This document shows, piece by piece, positions 8,194-16,548 of a stretch of 64,000 nt of DNA (positions are counted from its first letter, which is position 1; each line of letters begins with the position of its first letter). The DNA is from Methylobacterium sp. Leaf118 (lineage in GTDB: Bacteria; Pseudomonadota; Alphaproteobacteria; Rhizobiales; Beijerinckiaceae). Made by a program: the position numbers and the translations under genes. The stretch covers positions 105,367 through 169,366 of the forward strand of contig NZ_CAKLBV010000002.1 of assembly GCF_920984675.1 (NCBI RefSeq), written 5' to 3'. A model generated the notes under the pieces. That model saw only the letters and a program-made list of their open reading frames with translations, searched no databases and had not been told where the DNA came from.

Positions 8194-9432
8194 AGCCGCC
8201 TGGCGCGGTGCCTCGAACAGATCGTCGGCGGGGCCGAAGAACTCGAAGCGCACGCGCTCGGCCGGAATTCCGAGCCGCAGGAGGCCGCTCACCAGGGCGG
8301 CCAGGAAGGGCTTGGGTCCGCAGAGGTAATAGGTCGCGTGCGCGTGCGGGGTGTGGGCCACCAGCCAGTCGGCGGTGATGAGCCCGGCCGCGTCGTAGTC
8401 CTTGCCCAGCCGGTCCGCGGCCTCGGGGGCGGCATAGGCCGTGTGCCGCTGCTGGGCCTTCCCGCTGGCGATCAGGCCGCGCACATGCTCGCGCAGGGCG
8501 TGGACCCGGCCGTTCAGGGCGCCGTGGACGTACCAGGTCGGCCGGTCGGGCGTGTCCCGCACGATCGTCTCCAGCATGCTGACCATCGGCGTGAGCCCGA
8601 CGCCGCCGCTGACGAGGACCACCGGCGCCGTGCCCTGCCGGTCGAGGAAGAACTCGCCCGCCGGGGCGGCGACCTTCAGCACCGTGCCGGGGCCGGCCGC
8701 ATCGTGGAGCCAGGTCGAGGCGAGGCCGGCGGGCCGTCCCGGCGCGGTCTCGCGCTTCACGGTGATGCGGTAGGCGCGATCCCCGGGGGCGCTGGAGATC
8801 GAGTAGTTCCGCTTCAGCACGCCGTGCCCCGGCAGGTCGAACAGGAAGCCCAGATACTGGCCGGGCTCGTGGCGCAGCACCGGCCCACCATCGGCCGGGA
8901 CCAGAACGAGGGAGCGGATCGTCTCGCTCTCCTGCGTGACGCTCTCCACCACGAAGTCGCGCCAGCCGTTCCAGCCGCCCGGCTGGGCCGCGAGCGTCCG
9001 GTAGATCGTCGCCTCGCGTCCGATCAGGATCTCGGCCAGGAACCAGTAGGCCTCACCCCAGGCGGCGCGGATCTCCGGGGTCGCCGCCTCGCCCAGGACA
9101 TCCCCGATCGCGGCCAGGAGCGCCTCGGCCACGTGCGGATAATGCTCGGGCAGGATGTTGAGGGCGACGTGCTTCTGGGCGATGCGCTCCACCGCGCCCG
9201 CCAGCACGCCGAGATTGTCGATGTTGCGGGCATAGGCCAGGACGGCCATGGCGAGAGCCTTGGGCTGCGCGCCCGTCTCGCCGTGATGGGACTGGTTGAA
9301 GAGGTCGCGCATCTCCGCATTCTGGAACAGGCGGTCGTACATGCGGCGCGTGATGGTGAGACCGTGGGCCTCCAGGGCCGGAACGGTCGCCTTGATGAGG
9401 GAAACGGTCTGGGGGGACAGAGGCTCGGGCAT
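8191..9432 (-). CDS. hmp: Flavohemoprotein, nitric oxide dioxygenase
   Basis: 413-aa enzyme oxidising nitric oxide to nitrate with O2 and NAD(P)H. An N-terminal globin domain (1-140) carries the proximal histidine in IAQKHVALNILPEHY (His88). A ferredoxin-reductase-type FAD domain (about 155-260) has RNYSISSA (208-215). The NAD domain has GGVGLTPMVSML and CGPKPFLAALV near the C-terminus. It is divergent from nsrR, the classic NO-responsive pair. A perfect inverted repeat lies 10 bases upstream of its start codon and is probably its operator. Confidence 0.96.
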   Translation of the reverse strand: MPEPLSPQTVSLIKATVPALEAHGLTITRRMYDRLFQNAEMRDLFNQSHHGETGAQPKALAMAVLAYARNIDNLGVLAGAVERIAQKHVALNILPEHYPHVAEALLAAIGDVLGEAATPEIRAAWGEAYWFLAEILIGREATIYRTLAAQPGGWNGWRDFVVESVTQESETIRSLVLVPADGGPVLRHEPGQYLGFLFDLPGHGVLKRNYSISSAPGDRAYRITVKRETAPGRPAGLASTWLHDAAGPGTVLKVAAPAGEFFLDRQGTAPVVLVSGGVGLTPMVSMLETIVRDTPDRPTWYVHGALNGRVHALREHVRGLIASGKAQQRHTAYAAPEAADRLGKDYDAAGLITADWLVAHTPHAHATYYLCGPKPFLAALVSGLLRLGIPAERVRFEFFGPADDLFEAPRQAA

Positions 9433-9441
9433 CGCAGATCC

Positions 9442-9466
9442 AAAGGTTCATTTGGTATGAACCTTT
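9442..9466. promoter_or_regulatory. Perfect 10-5-10 inverted repeat at hmp start
   Basis: Arms 9442-9451 (AAAGGTTCAT) and 9457-9466 (ATGAACCTTT) are exact reverse complements with a 5-bp spacer. The element sits in the hmp leader 10 bases from the ATG. It differs from the classic NsrR consensus and could bind NsrR or an FNR/NnrR-type regulator; which one is unknown. Confidence 0.6.
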
Positions 9467-9482
9467 TAGCGCGGCCGTTGAA

Positions 9483-9505
9483 AACATGCAATCGAAATGT
9501 ATCTT
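9483..9505. promoter_or_regulatory. NsrR-type operator
   Basis: The half-sites AACATGCAATC and AAATGTATCTT separated by one base match the 11-1-11 layout and sequence of the enterobacterial NsrR box. It lies 20 bp before nsrR and 51 bp from hmp, so repression of both genes with autoregulation is likely (inference). Confidence 0.6.
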
Positions 9506-9525
9506 AAAGGCTGTCCGGAACCGCC

Positions 9526-9996
9526 ATGCGCCTCACCCGCTACACCGATTACGCCCTGCGCACCCTGATCTACGTCGCCCTGCACGAGCCCCGGCAGAGC
9601 TCGATCCCTGCGATCGCGCGCGCCTACGGCATCTCCGAGAGCCATCTGACGAAGGTGGTCCACCAGCTCGGCCGGATCGGGCTCGTGCACACGATCCGGG
9701 GCCGGGGCGGCGGCCTGCGCCTCGGGCGCCCGCCCGAAGAGATCGTGGTCGGCGCCGTGGTGCGGGCGACGGAGGACGACCTCGCCCTGGTCGAATGCTT
9801 TTCCGGGGGCGCCTGCGCGATCACGCCGTCCTGTCGCCTGCGGCGCGTGCTGGGCGAGGCGCTCGCGGCCTTCCTCGGCGTGCTCGACCGCTACACCCTG
9901 GCCGACCTCCTGGGCGGGCCCGACGGCGATGCGATCGCGCAGCTCCTCGGCCTGTCGGCGCCTGGCGCCGTGGGGGAGGGGCGCCATCCCGATTGA
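9526..9996 (+). CDS. nsrR: Rrf2-family NO-sensing repressor NsrR
   Basis: 156-aa Rrf2 winged-helix regulator. N-terminal MRLTRYTDYALRTLIYVALH is the NsrR signature, followed by the recognition helix (ISESHLTKVVHQLGR) and the wing (RGRGGGLRLGR). Three cysteines, Cys91, Cys97 and Cys103 (C-X5-C-X5-C), are spaced as the Fe-S ligands of NsrR. The cluster reacts with NO and releases DNA. The divergent neighbour hmp is the usual target. Confidence 0.92.
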   Translation: MRLTRYTDYALRTLIYVALHEPRQSSIPAIARAYGISESHLTKVVHQLGRIGLVHTIRGRGGGLRLGRPPEEIVVGAVVRATEDDLALVECFSGGACAITPSCRLRRVLGEALAAFLGVLDRYTLADLLGGPDGDAIAQLLGLSAPGAVGEGRHPD

Positions 9997-10062
9997 GCGG
10001 ATCGCGGGCTGTCCCCGCCCGTGACCGGCCCGAGGCGGGGGGCGGGCCGATCGCGTTGGCGG

Positions 10063-11436
10063 TCAGGCCGCCGCCGCTTCGACCCGGTTCCGGCCCGCGG
10101 ATTTCGCCTGATAGAGCGCCGCGTCGGCGCGCTTGAGCATGTCGGCGGGGGTCGCGTCGGTCGGGCGGCGCACGGCAACGCCGATCGAGACGGTCACCGG
10201 GATGTCACGGGTGCCGCGCTGCACCGTGAATGGCGCGGCCTCGACGCGCTCGCGGATGCGCTCGGCGATGGCCCGCGCCTCGGGCAACTCGGCGCCGGGC
10301 ACCACCATCACGACCTCCTCGCCACCGTAGCGGGCCAGGATGTCCATCGGCCGCACCTGCTGGCGGATGCGCTCGGCGAACGCCCGCAGCACCTCGTCCC
10401 CGGCCTCGTGGCCCCAGGTGTCGTTGATCAGTTTGAAGCGGTCGATGTCGAGCAGCAGGCAGGCGAGGCCCTTCTGGTGCAGCATCGCGTCGCCGAAGAC
10501 CGGGCCGATATGCCGGTCGAGATAGCGCCGGTTGTGCAGGCCCGTGAGGTCGTCGGTGATGGCGAGTTCCATCGAGGCCTGGAGCGCGCTCCGCAGCGTC
10601 TCGGAGAAGCGGCGGCGGCGCACCTGCGTGCGCACCCGGGCGATCAGCTCGTTGCGGTCGACCGGCCGCAACAGGTAGTCGTTCACGCCGAAATCGAGCC
10701 CGCGGGTGATGCGGGACTTCTCGTCCATCTCGCCGATCATGATGAGCGACATGGTCCGCGTCCGGTCCAGCGAGCGGAGCTGGCTGCACAGGCGCAGGCC
10801 GTCGAAACCCTCGAGGTCGAGGCTCACCAAAGCCAGCTCGAAGCCGCCCTCCGGCGCCAGCACCAGCGCCCGATGGGGATCGGATTCCACGGTGACCTGG
10901 TGATGCTGTGCCAGCGCCGTGCCGATCCGGTCGGCGGCGCCCGGCCGGTCCTCGACGAGGAGGATCTTGGCGTTCTCGCCAGTATCGGCGGCGGCGAGCG
11001 CCAGCGGGTCGGCCCCGCCGATCTCGCGGGTGGCGAGCGCCCGGTTGCGCAGCTCGTCGGTGACCGCCTTGAGGCGCACGAGGCTGCGCACCCGCGTCAT
11101 CAGCGCGGTGTCGTCGATCGGCTTGGTCAGGAAGTCGTCCGCGCCCGCCTCGAGACCGCGCAGGCGGTCGGCGGGCTGGTCGAGGGCGGTCACGATCACC
11201 ACCGGGAGATGGGCAGTGTCGGGATTGGATTTGAGCCGGCGGCAGACCTCGAACCCGTCCATGCCCGGCATCATCACGTCGAGCAGGACGACGTCGCAGG
11301 CGCCCCGCTCGCAGATGGCGAGGGCATCCGGCCCGTTCATGGCGACCACCACGTCGAAATACTCGAGCGACAGCTTCGTCTCGAGCAGACGGACGTTGGG
11401 GTAGAGATCATCGACGATCAGGACGCGGGCCGACAT
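10063..11436 (-). CDS. pleD: PleD-type diguanylate cyclase response regulator
   Basis: 457 aa. Receiver domain 1 (about 1-120, phospho-acceptor in VVLLDVMMPGMDG) is followed by a receiver-like adaptor domain (about 150-275) and a GGDEF domain (about 290-455) with active site RYGGEEVV and upstream inhibitory I-site RPMD. It makes c-di-GMP from two GTP, and in Caulobacter drives the motile-to-stalked transition. The frame is open 16 codons upstream, but the ATG at 11436 follows a clear gcggaggaacc ribosome binding site and begins the receiver (MSARVLIVDD). It lies directly downstream of divK, as in other Alphaproteobacteria. Confidence 0.95.
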   Translation of the reverse strand: MSARVLIVDDLYPNVRLLETKLSLEYFDVVVAMNGPDALAICERGACDVVLLDVMMPGMDGFEVCRRLKSNPDTAHLPVVIVTALDQPADRLRGLEAGADDFLTKPIDDTALMTRVRSLVRLKAVTDELRNRALATREIGGADPLALAAADTGENAKILLVEDRPGAADRIGTALAQHHQVTVESDPHRALVLAPEGGFELALVSLDLEGFDGLRLCSQLRSLDRTRTMSLIMIGEMDEKSRITRGLDFGVNDYLLRPVDRNELIARVRTQVRRRRFSETLRSALQASMELAITDDLTGLHNRRYLDRHIGPVFGDAMLHQKGLACLLLDIDRFKLINDTWGHEAGDEVLRAFAERIRQQVRPMDILARYGGEEVVMVVPGAELPEARAIAERIRERVEAAPFTVQRGTRDIPVTVSIGVAVRRPTDATPADMLKRADAALYQAKSAGRNRVEAAAA

Positions 11437-11484
11437 GGTTCCTCCGCTGCGCGGCTGGCCGGCCGCCCGGGCACCCTGGGACAA

Positions 11485-11865
11485 TCAGGCAGCGCCGTCG
11501 TCGCCAATGTAGCGGCGGACCGTTGCCAAAAACTTCGCAACCGAGATCGGCTTCGAGAGATAGGCTTCGCAGCCGCCTTCCCGTATGCGTTCCTCGTCTC
11601 CCTTCATCGCGAAAGCGGTGATCGCGATGACGGGGATGTCGCGCAGGTCGTCGTCGTCCTTGAGCCACTTGGTCACCTCCAGGCCCGACACCTCGGGCAG
11701 CTGGATGTCCATGAGGATCAGGTCGGGGCGGTGGGCCCGCGCCAGCTCGATCGCCTCGATTCCGTTGGCGGTCTTCAGCGTGGCGTAGCCATGCGCCTCC
11801 AAAAGGTCGTTGAAGAGCTTCATGTTCAGCTCGTTGTCTTCAACGATAAGAACGGTTTTCTTCAT
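11485..11865 (-). CDS. divK: Single-domain cell-cycle response regulator DivK
   Basis: 126-aa stand-alone receiver: acidic pocket [10 protein letters not shown], phospho-acceptor Asp53 in [13 protein letters not shown], Thr in [14 protein letters not shown] and Lys in YLSKPISV. The order divK-pleD and the high similarity to Caulobacter DivK make the assignment firm. DivK is phosphorylated by DivJ and dephosphorylated by PleC, and lowers CtrA activity. A DivJ/PleC-like membrane kinase is at 58843-60381 and CtrA-type boxes lie at minC and flagellin in this window. Confidence 0.95.
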   Translation of the reverse strand: MKKTVLIVEDNELNMKLFNDLLEAHGYATLKTANGIEAIELARAHRPDLILMDIQLPEVSGLEVTKWLKDDDDLRDIPVIAITAFAMKGDEERIREGGCEAYLSKPISVAKFLATVRRYIGDDGAA

Positions 11866-11939
11866 GACCTGCTCCGGCGCGGTCGCGACGACGTTCCACC
11901 CCGTGGCCCGGCCCTCGAACTCTCTTAAACTGCCACTCG

Positions 11940-12239
11940 TTGATGAAACGCAAACTTGATCATAGGGATGTCGGCGGCGAGCGTCTCGCCGTCGAAGTGC
12001 TGGGATGGCTCGTGGGCGACGACGAGCGTCTCGCCCGCTTCGTCATCGAGAGCGGACTCGACCCCGCGACGCTGCGCGCGAGCGCCCGGGATCCGGGCTT
12101 CCTGACCGCCGTTCTCGACCATGTCATGGGCGACGAGCTGCGGCTGATCGCCTGCGCGCAGGCCCTCGACGTGAAGCCGGAAAAAATCGCCGCCGCGTGG
12201 CAGAAGTTGCAGCCACCGCCCTTCGACGACGGGTTCTGA
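11940..12239 (+). CDS. DUF3572 family protein
   Basis: 99-aa soluble protein matching the Rhizobiales DUF3572 family in length and pattern ([21 protein letters not shown]...[18 protein letters not shown]). It is divergent from divK, a neighbourhood I believe recurs in related genomes. It looks all-helical, with no catalytic motif. Function unknown; conservation beside divK hints at a cell-cycle link. Confidence 0.8.
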   Translation: MMKRKLDHRDVGGERLAVEVLGWLVGDDERLARFVIESGLDPATLRASARDPGFLTAVLDHVMGDELRLIACAQALDVKPEKIAAAWQKLQPPPFDDGF

Positions 12240-12259
12240 GCCGGCGCCCACCGGCCGCG

Positions 12260-12292
12260 CCAACGCCAAGCCAACGCCAAGCAAACGCTAAG
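12260..12292. repeat. 11-bp tandem repeat, three copies
   Basis: Units 12260-12270 and 12271-12281 (ccaacgccaag) are identical and 12282-12292 differs at two bases. It lies 20 bp after the stop of the DUF3572 gene, in non-coding sequence. Confidence 0.7.
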
Positions 12293-12430
12293 CCCTTGGC
12301 CGGCCTCGCGCGAGCGTCGGCGCCCCGGCGCGGATCCGGTTCGACCGCCCGGCGGCGCGGGACACGCGGCGGCTGTTGCCGCCCGCCGCCCGTCGCGGGG
12401 GATGTCAGGCCCTCCCGCGGCGGCGGCCGG

Positions 12431-13048
12431 CTATCGGGCGAGTTCCTTCAGGCCGAGCCGGATCAGCGTCTTGGCCTCGGCGCCCTCGGCCGCGCCCTTG
12501 AGCGCGGCGGCGATGGCGGCGGAGGCCTGAACCTGGGGATAACCCAGATTCACGAGGGCCGAGATCGCGTCGGCGACCGGCTGGGGGGCGGTGCGGTCCT
12601 CCACCGCCCCGGTCAGCGCCACGAGTGCCGGGTCGATCGGGGAGAAGGCCGGCGCCTTGTCCTTGAGTTCGGCCACCAGCCGGGCGGCGAGCCGCGGGCC
12701 GACGCCGGGGGCGCGGGCGACGGCGCCCTTGTCCCCGGTGGCGATGGCCGTGGCCAGGGCCGCGGGCTCCAGCACCGAGAGCAGGCCGAGGGCGACGCGG
12801 GTGCCGACCCCCTGCACGGTCTGGAGCAGGCGGAACCATTCCCGCTCGGCATCGGAGCGGAAGCCGTAGAGGCGGATCATGTCCTCCCGGACATGGGTCT
12901 CGATGGCGAGGTCCGTCGCCTCGCCGGGCGGGGGCAGCCGCTGCAGGGTGCGGGCCGAGCAATGCACCACGTAGCCGACCCCGTTCACGTCGAGGATGAC
13001 GAAATCCTCTCCGTAGGAATCCACCAGCCCCTTGAGTTTGCCGATCAT
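12431..13048 (-). CDS. ruvA: Holliday junction DNA helicase subunit RuvA
   Basis: 205-aa RuvA, which binds Holliday junctions as a tetramer and loads the RuvB motor. Domain I begins [26 protein letters not shown]. Domain II carries the helix-hairpin-helix pair ([14 protein letters not shown] and [19 protein letters not shown]). Domain III is the C-terminal RuvB-contacting helix bundle ([19 protein letters not shown]). Length is normal. It is divergent from the YceI-like gene, which separates it from ruvC. ruvB is not in this window. Confidence 0.95.
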   Translation of the reverse strand: MIGKLKGLVDSYGEDFVILDVNGVGYVVHCSARTLQRLPPPGEATDLAIETHVREDMIRLYGFRSDAEREWFRLLQTVQGVGTRVALGLLSVLEPAALATAIATGDKGAVARAPGVGPRLAARLVAELKDKAPAFSPIDPALVALTGAVEDRTAPQPVADAISALVNLGYPQVQASAAIAAALKGAAEGAEAKTLIRLGLKELAR

Positions 13049-13117
13049 CTCGGGTCCGTTGCCGCGCCGCGCCCGGGACCATATCCGTCACGCGGGCCCA
13101 AGCCACAAGGTCACCGC

Positions 13118-13753
13118 ATGAAGCGCATCCTCGCCCTCGCCGCCCTCCTCCTCCTGGTCGGAGCCGCCGCATCGGCGCCGGAACCGGCCCGCGCGCAGGA
13201 CGCGCCCCCCGGCCTGACCAAGGATCCGGGACAGGTGAAGGCCGGGCGCTACCGGCTCGATCCGGCCCACGGAAAGATCACGTGGTCGATCAGCCATCTC
13301 GGCTTCTCGACCTATTACGGGCAGTTCACCGAGGTGGCGGGCGAACTGACCCTCGACCCGAAGGAGCCGGCCCGCAGCAGCGTCTCGGTGAAGATCGGGA
13401 CCGGCAGCGCCAACGCCCTCAACGACAAGCTCAACGCCCATCTCAAGACGCCGGACTTCCTGGACGTCGCGGCCCATCCCGAGGCGACCTTCGTCAGCAC
13501 CGCGATCGAGCCGACGAGCCCGACCACCGCCCGGGTCACCGGCACCCTGACCCTGCGGGGCGTGGCCAAGCCCGTCGCCTTCGACGCCACCTTCAACCAG
13601 GCCGGCGTCAACCCGGTCGACAAGGCCTATTCCGTGGGCTTCGACGGCTGGGCGGTGATCAAGCGCTCGGAATTCGGCGTGAACGCCTTCCTGCCGCTGC
13701 TCGGCGACGAGGTGGCGCTCCGGCTGGAAGGCGAGTTCAAGGCCATCGACTGA
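13118..13753 (+). CDS. Secreted YceI-family lipocalin-like protein
   Basis: 211-aa periplasmic protein: signal peptide (1-27, ending ARAQD), then a YceI beta-barrel (about 38-211) with YRLDPAHGKITWSISHLGFSTYYGQF and FLDVAAHPEATF. YceI proteins bind isoprenoid chains such as polyprenyl quinones or amides; the ligand here is unknown. It lies between divergent ruvA and downstream ruvC, unrelated in function. The start is chosen at the signal peptide Met within a longer open frame. Confidence 0.88.
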   Translation: MKRILALAALLLLVGAAASAPEPARAQDAPPGLTKDPGQVKAGRYRLDPAHGKITWSISHLGFSTYYGQFTEVAGELTLDPKEPARSSVSVKIGTGSANALNDKLNAHLKTPDFLDVAAHPEATFVSTAIEPTSPTTARVTGTLTLRGVAKPVAFDATFNQAGVNPVDKAYSVGFDGWAVIKRSEFGVNAFLPLLGDEVALRLEGEFKAID

Positions 13754-13850
13754 TCGCCGCGCCGGGCGGAGCGGTTTGCCGGAACCCTTCGTTCACGATA
13801 TGTGCGCGAGATGGTGACGCGCCGCGGCGGCGCGTGACCGGAGGCGACCG

Positions 13851-14417
13851 ATGACCGACGACGTCCGCATCCTCGGCATCGACCCCGGCCTGCGCCGCAT
13901 GGGCTGGGGCCTCATCGTCGCGCGGGGGACCAAGCTGTCCTACGGCGCCTGCGGCGTCGTCACCTCCGACGGCGACCTGCCGCTGGCGCTGCGCCTGCGC
14001 GAATTGCACGAGGGCCTGACCCGCGTCGTCGCGGCGCATACCCCCGACGAGGTCGCGGTGGAGGAGACCTTCGTCAACAAAGACGCGCAGGCGACGCTCA
14101 AGCTCGGCCATGCCCGCGCGGTCGCGCTGCTGGTGCCGGCTCTGGCCGGGCTGCCGGTGGCGGAATACGCGGCCAACCTCATCAAGAAGACGGTGGCGGG
14201 CTCCGGCCACGCGGAGAAGGTCCAGATCCAGGCGATGGTGCGGTTCCTGCTGCCGAAGGCCGAGTTCAAGGTCGCCGACGCGGCGGACGCGCTCGCGATC
14301 GCGATCACCCATGCGAGCCACCGGGGCGCCATCGCCCTCGGCCGCCGTCACGCCGTCCCCGCCGGCACGGGTCCGGGGGCGGCCCGGATCGCGGCGGCGC
14401 TGGCGCGGCAAAGCTGA
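13851..14417 (+). CDS. ruvC: Holliday junction resolvase RuvC
   Basis: 188-aa endonuclease cutting RuvAB-bound Holliday junctions. The RNase H-like fold shows all acidic active-site blocks: [25 protein letters not shown] and the C-terminal [13 protein letters not shown]. Length is slightly above the usual 170-180. The ATG begins the conserved domain and follows a gaccgga-type site. The stop codon lies within a 14-bp tandem repeat. Confidence 0.95.
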   Translation: MTDDVRILGIDPGLRRMGWGLIVARGTKLSYGACGVVTSDGDLPLALRLRELHEGLTRVVAAHTPDEVAVEETFVNKDAQATLKLGHARAVALLVPALAGLPVAEYAANLIKKTVAGSGHAEKVQIQAMVRFLLPKAEFKVADAADALAIAITHASHRGAIALGRRHAVPAGTGPGAARIAAALARQS

Positions 14418-14442
14418 CGCGGCAAAGCTGACGCGGCAGAGC
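14401..14442. repeat. 14-bp tandem repeat spanning the ruvC stop codon
   Basis: Three 14-bp units (14401-14414, 14415-14428, 14429-14442) differing at one or two bases. The second unit starts with the ruvC stop TGA and the third repeats that TGA. Confidence 0.75.
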
Positions 14443-14654
14443 GGTCGGCGGGGCGCCGATCGGCGTCCCGCGGAACCCGGCGAGGGTGCCGTCCCGAACC
14501 GGGGGTCGGCCCGATCCGGGGGGGGCGGACGAGCGTCAAACGGGACAGTCCCGGCCTTTCCGCACCGATCGATCGCATTGTCGGCATCGGCCGAACCGTC
14601 GCTTCACGGGAAGGCGGGCTCGATCATGGATCGGAGCCCTGGAGGCGTCGTCCC

Positions 14655-15626
14655 ATGCGCGTGCCCGTCCTGACGATCCTGCTCGCCCTCGCGTCCGTCC
14701 CGGCCGCGGCGGACGACGCCTTCCGTACGCGACTGACCGGCTACATCGCGGATCACGGCGGTTGCGCGGGCAGCCGCGCCCTGGTGGAGCGGGAACTCGT
14801 CGCGTTCGAGCGCGGGCGCGGCGACGGCGACCCGGGCGGGTTGCTCCTGTTCGGCAAGGCCGCCGCGGAATGGGGCGGCGAGGACATCCGCGACCTCGTC
14901 GCGGTGATCCGGGCCTGCGAGGCGCTGCGGGCCCGTCCGGGCCAATCCGCCGAGGAGGGCGAGCGCCGTCTCGCCGAGCGGACGGAGCCTCTCGCCCGGG
15001 CGATGCGCCGGGTCATCGTCCTGAGCAGCCCGCCCTCCGCCATCCCTGAGCCCTCCGCCCGTCCCGGCCTGCGGGCCGATGCGCTGCCCGGGGCCGGGGG
15101 CGAACGGGACGCCGCCGGACCGCACCGTCGGCGCCTGGGGCCGGCCTTCGTGCCGGTGGATCTTTCCCGCGCCCCGCCGCCCGCGGGCAAGGCCGGGGAG
15201 GACGGACGGCGCACGCCGCTCCCGCCGTTCCCGCGGGTGTCGGCCGAGGCCCCGCCGGCGCCGGCCCCCGAGCCGGAAGAGGCTCCCGTGGCGGCGCGGC
15301 GCACGGCGATCCACGTCGCCTTCTCGCCGGAGGCGGCACCCGAGGCCGGCCCGGCGTTCCGCCGCGCCCCGCCGCGCGCCCAAGCCCCGGACCCGCAGCC
15401 CTGCGCGGTCACCCGGGAGCGGTTCGAGCGCCTCCGCTCGGGCATGACGCCGATGGAGGTCGAGGCGGTCTTCGGCTGCCGCGGGCGTCTCGACAGCGCC
15501 TCGGTGATCGAGGGGATCGGCACCTTCGAGGTCCATGTCTGGTCGCCGCCGAGCCGGCCCGGCTCGGTGACGGTGACCTTCCAGGACCGCCGCCTCAAGG
15601 CGAAGGCGCAGCGCGGGCTGATCTGA
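14655..15626 (+). CDS. Secreted proline-rich protein with BamE/SmpA-like C-terminus
   Basis: 323 aa. A signal peptide (1-19, ending AAADDAF) leads into a helical region of about 20-125, then a long Pro/Ala-rich, likely disordered linker (about 130-255). The C-terminal 70 residues (RFERLRSGMTPMEVEAVFGC...HVWSPPSRPGSVTVTFQDRRL) resemble the SmpA/OmlA/BamE fold. A cysteine pair is possible (Cys36 and Cys93). No lipobox is visible, so it is probably periplasmic rather than a BamE lipoprotein. Assignment of the last domain rests on pattern only. Confidence 0.65.
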   Translation: MRVPVLTILLALASVPAAADDAFRTRLTGYIADHGGCAGSRALVERELVAFERGRGDGDPGGLLLFGKAAAEWGGEDIRDLVAVIRACEALRARPGQSAEEGERRLAERTEPLARAMRRVIVLSSPPSAIPEPSARPGLRADALPGAGGERDAAGPHRRRLGPAFVPVDLSRAPPPAGKAGEDGRRTPLPPFPRVSAEAPPAPAPEPEEAPVAARRTAIHVAFSPEAAPEAGPAFRRAPPRAQAPDPQPCAVTRERFERLRSGMTPMEVEAVFGCRGRLDSASVIEGIGTFEVHVWSPPSRPGSVTVTFQDRRLKAKAQRGLI

Positions 15627-15756
15627 GCCCGGCGAAGCAACCCCGGCGCCCTCGGTCCGATCCCGGGATCGCAGGATCCCGAAGGCACGGGCCGGCGCAC
15701 CCTCGGCGTCGCCGCACGGGTCCGATGGGTCCGGGGGGCGGAAGAAAATGCCCGAG

Positions 15757-15773
15757 CCGGCAAATTTTGCCGG
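15757..15773. promoter_or_regulatory. 17-bp palindrome in minC control region
   Basis: Perfect palindrome ccggcaaa-t-tttgccgg in AT-richer sequence upstream of the CtrA-type box and minC. It could be an operator or a short hairpin. It argues that coding begins downstream of the ATG at 15748. Confidence 0.45.
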
Positions 15774-15787
15774 GCGAAGCGATAAAA

Positions 15788-15802
15788 TTAACCGCCCGGT
15801 AA
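15788..15802 (+). promoter_or_regulatory. CtrA-type box upstream of minC
   Basis: TTAA-N7-GTAA, one mismatch from the CtrA consensus TTAA-N7-TTAA, 48 bp before the GTG start of minC. CtrA control of min genes is known in Sinorhizobium meliloti, and the same is inferred here. Confidence 0.5.
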
Positions 15803-15849
15803 CCTTACCGACGATCAATGAGGGGGTCGGTAAGGAAACGTCAACGCCC

Positions 15850-16536
15850 GTGACCAGCCCCGCTCCCGCCCATCCCTCACTGCCCCTGCGAGGCCGCGTC
15901 TTCCGCGCGGTGTCGCTGGCGCCGCAAGCCCCGGTCGCCGAGTGGCTCGTCCTCCTGGACGAGGCCCTGAAGCGCACGGCGACCTTGTTCGACGACAAGG
16001 CCGTGATCCTCGACGTCGCGGGTTTGCAACCCACGGCGACCGAGCTGGAGAGCCTGATAACCGAACTGACCGTCCGGCGCCTGCGCATCCTCGGGATCGA
16101 GGGGGCCACGGCCGCGCTCCCCGAGGGTCTGCCGCCCCGCCTGGTCGGCGGCCGCCCGCAGGGCGAGCCGATCGACGCGCCGGCCGGACCCGAGGAGAAG
16201 CCCGGCATGTCCTCGCTCACCATCGAGGGGTCGGTGCGCTCGGGGCAGAGCATCGTCCACCCGGAGGGGGACGTGACCGTGATGGGCTCGGTGTCCTCGG
16301 GCGCCGAGATCCTGGCCGGCGGCTCCATCCACGTCTACGGCGCCCTGCGCGGGCGGGCCATCGCGGGCGCCGCCCGCAACCCTCGCGCACGCATCTACTG
16401 CCGCAAGTTCGAGCCCGAGCTTCTCGGCATCGACCGCCTCGTCCGCACGGCCGAGGACATGGGCAATCACCTGCGCGGCCAAGCGGTCCAGATCTGGTCC
16501 GACGGCGGCGCCATCAAGATCGCAGCCTTGGGTTAA
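15850..16536 (+). CDS. minC: Septum-site inhibitor MinC
   Basis: FtsZ-assembly inhibitor of the Min system. N-terminal domain about 1-95 and C-terminal beta-helix MinC_C (GSVRSGQSIVHPEGDVTVMGSVSSGAEILAG then HVYGALRGRAIAG). From GTG 15850 the product is 228 aa, near the family length. An in-frame ATG at 15748 would add 34 residues, but that stretch holds a palindrome and a CtrA-type box and looks like promoter, so the GTG (aagga 13 bases upstream) is preferred. It leads the minC-minD-minE operon. Confidence 0.88.
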   Translation: MTSPAPAHPSLPLRGRVFRAVSLAPQAPVAEWLVLLDEALKRTATLFDDKAVILDVAGLQPTATELESLITELTVRRLRILGIEGATAALPEGLPPRLVGGRPQGEPIDAPAGPEEKPGMSSLTIEGSVRSGQSIVHPEGDVTVMGSVSSGAEILAGGSIHVYGALRGRAIAGAARNPRARIYCRKFEPELLGIDRLVRTAEDMGNHLRGQAVQIWSDGGAIKIAALG

Positions 16537-16548
16537 GGGGAAACGAGA

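Noticed and set aside
10021..11928. 635-residue plus-strand frame across pleD and divK
   Set aside because: Antisense to two well-recognised genes, composition typical of GC-rich shadows.
11920..11945. CtrA site before divK
   Set aside because: Only one TTAA half-site; the second half does not match at the N7 spacing.
13786..13801. LexA box before ruvC
   Set aside because: GAAC and GTTC occur 5 bp apart, not in the alphaproteobacterial GTTC-N7-GTTC or GAAC-N7-GAAC form.
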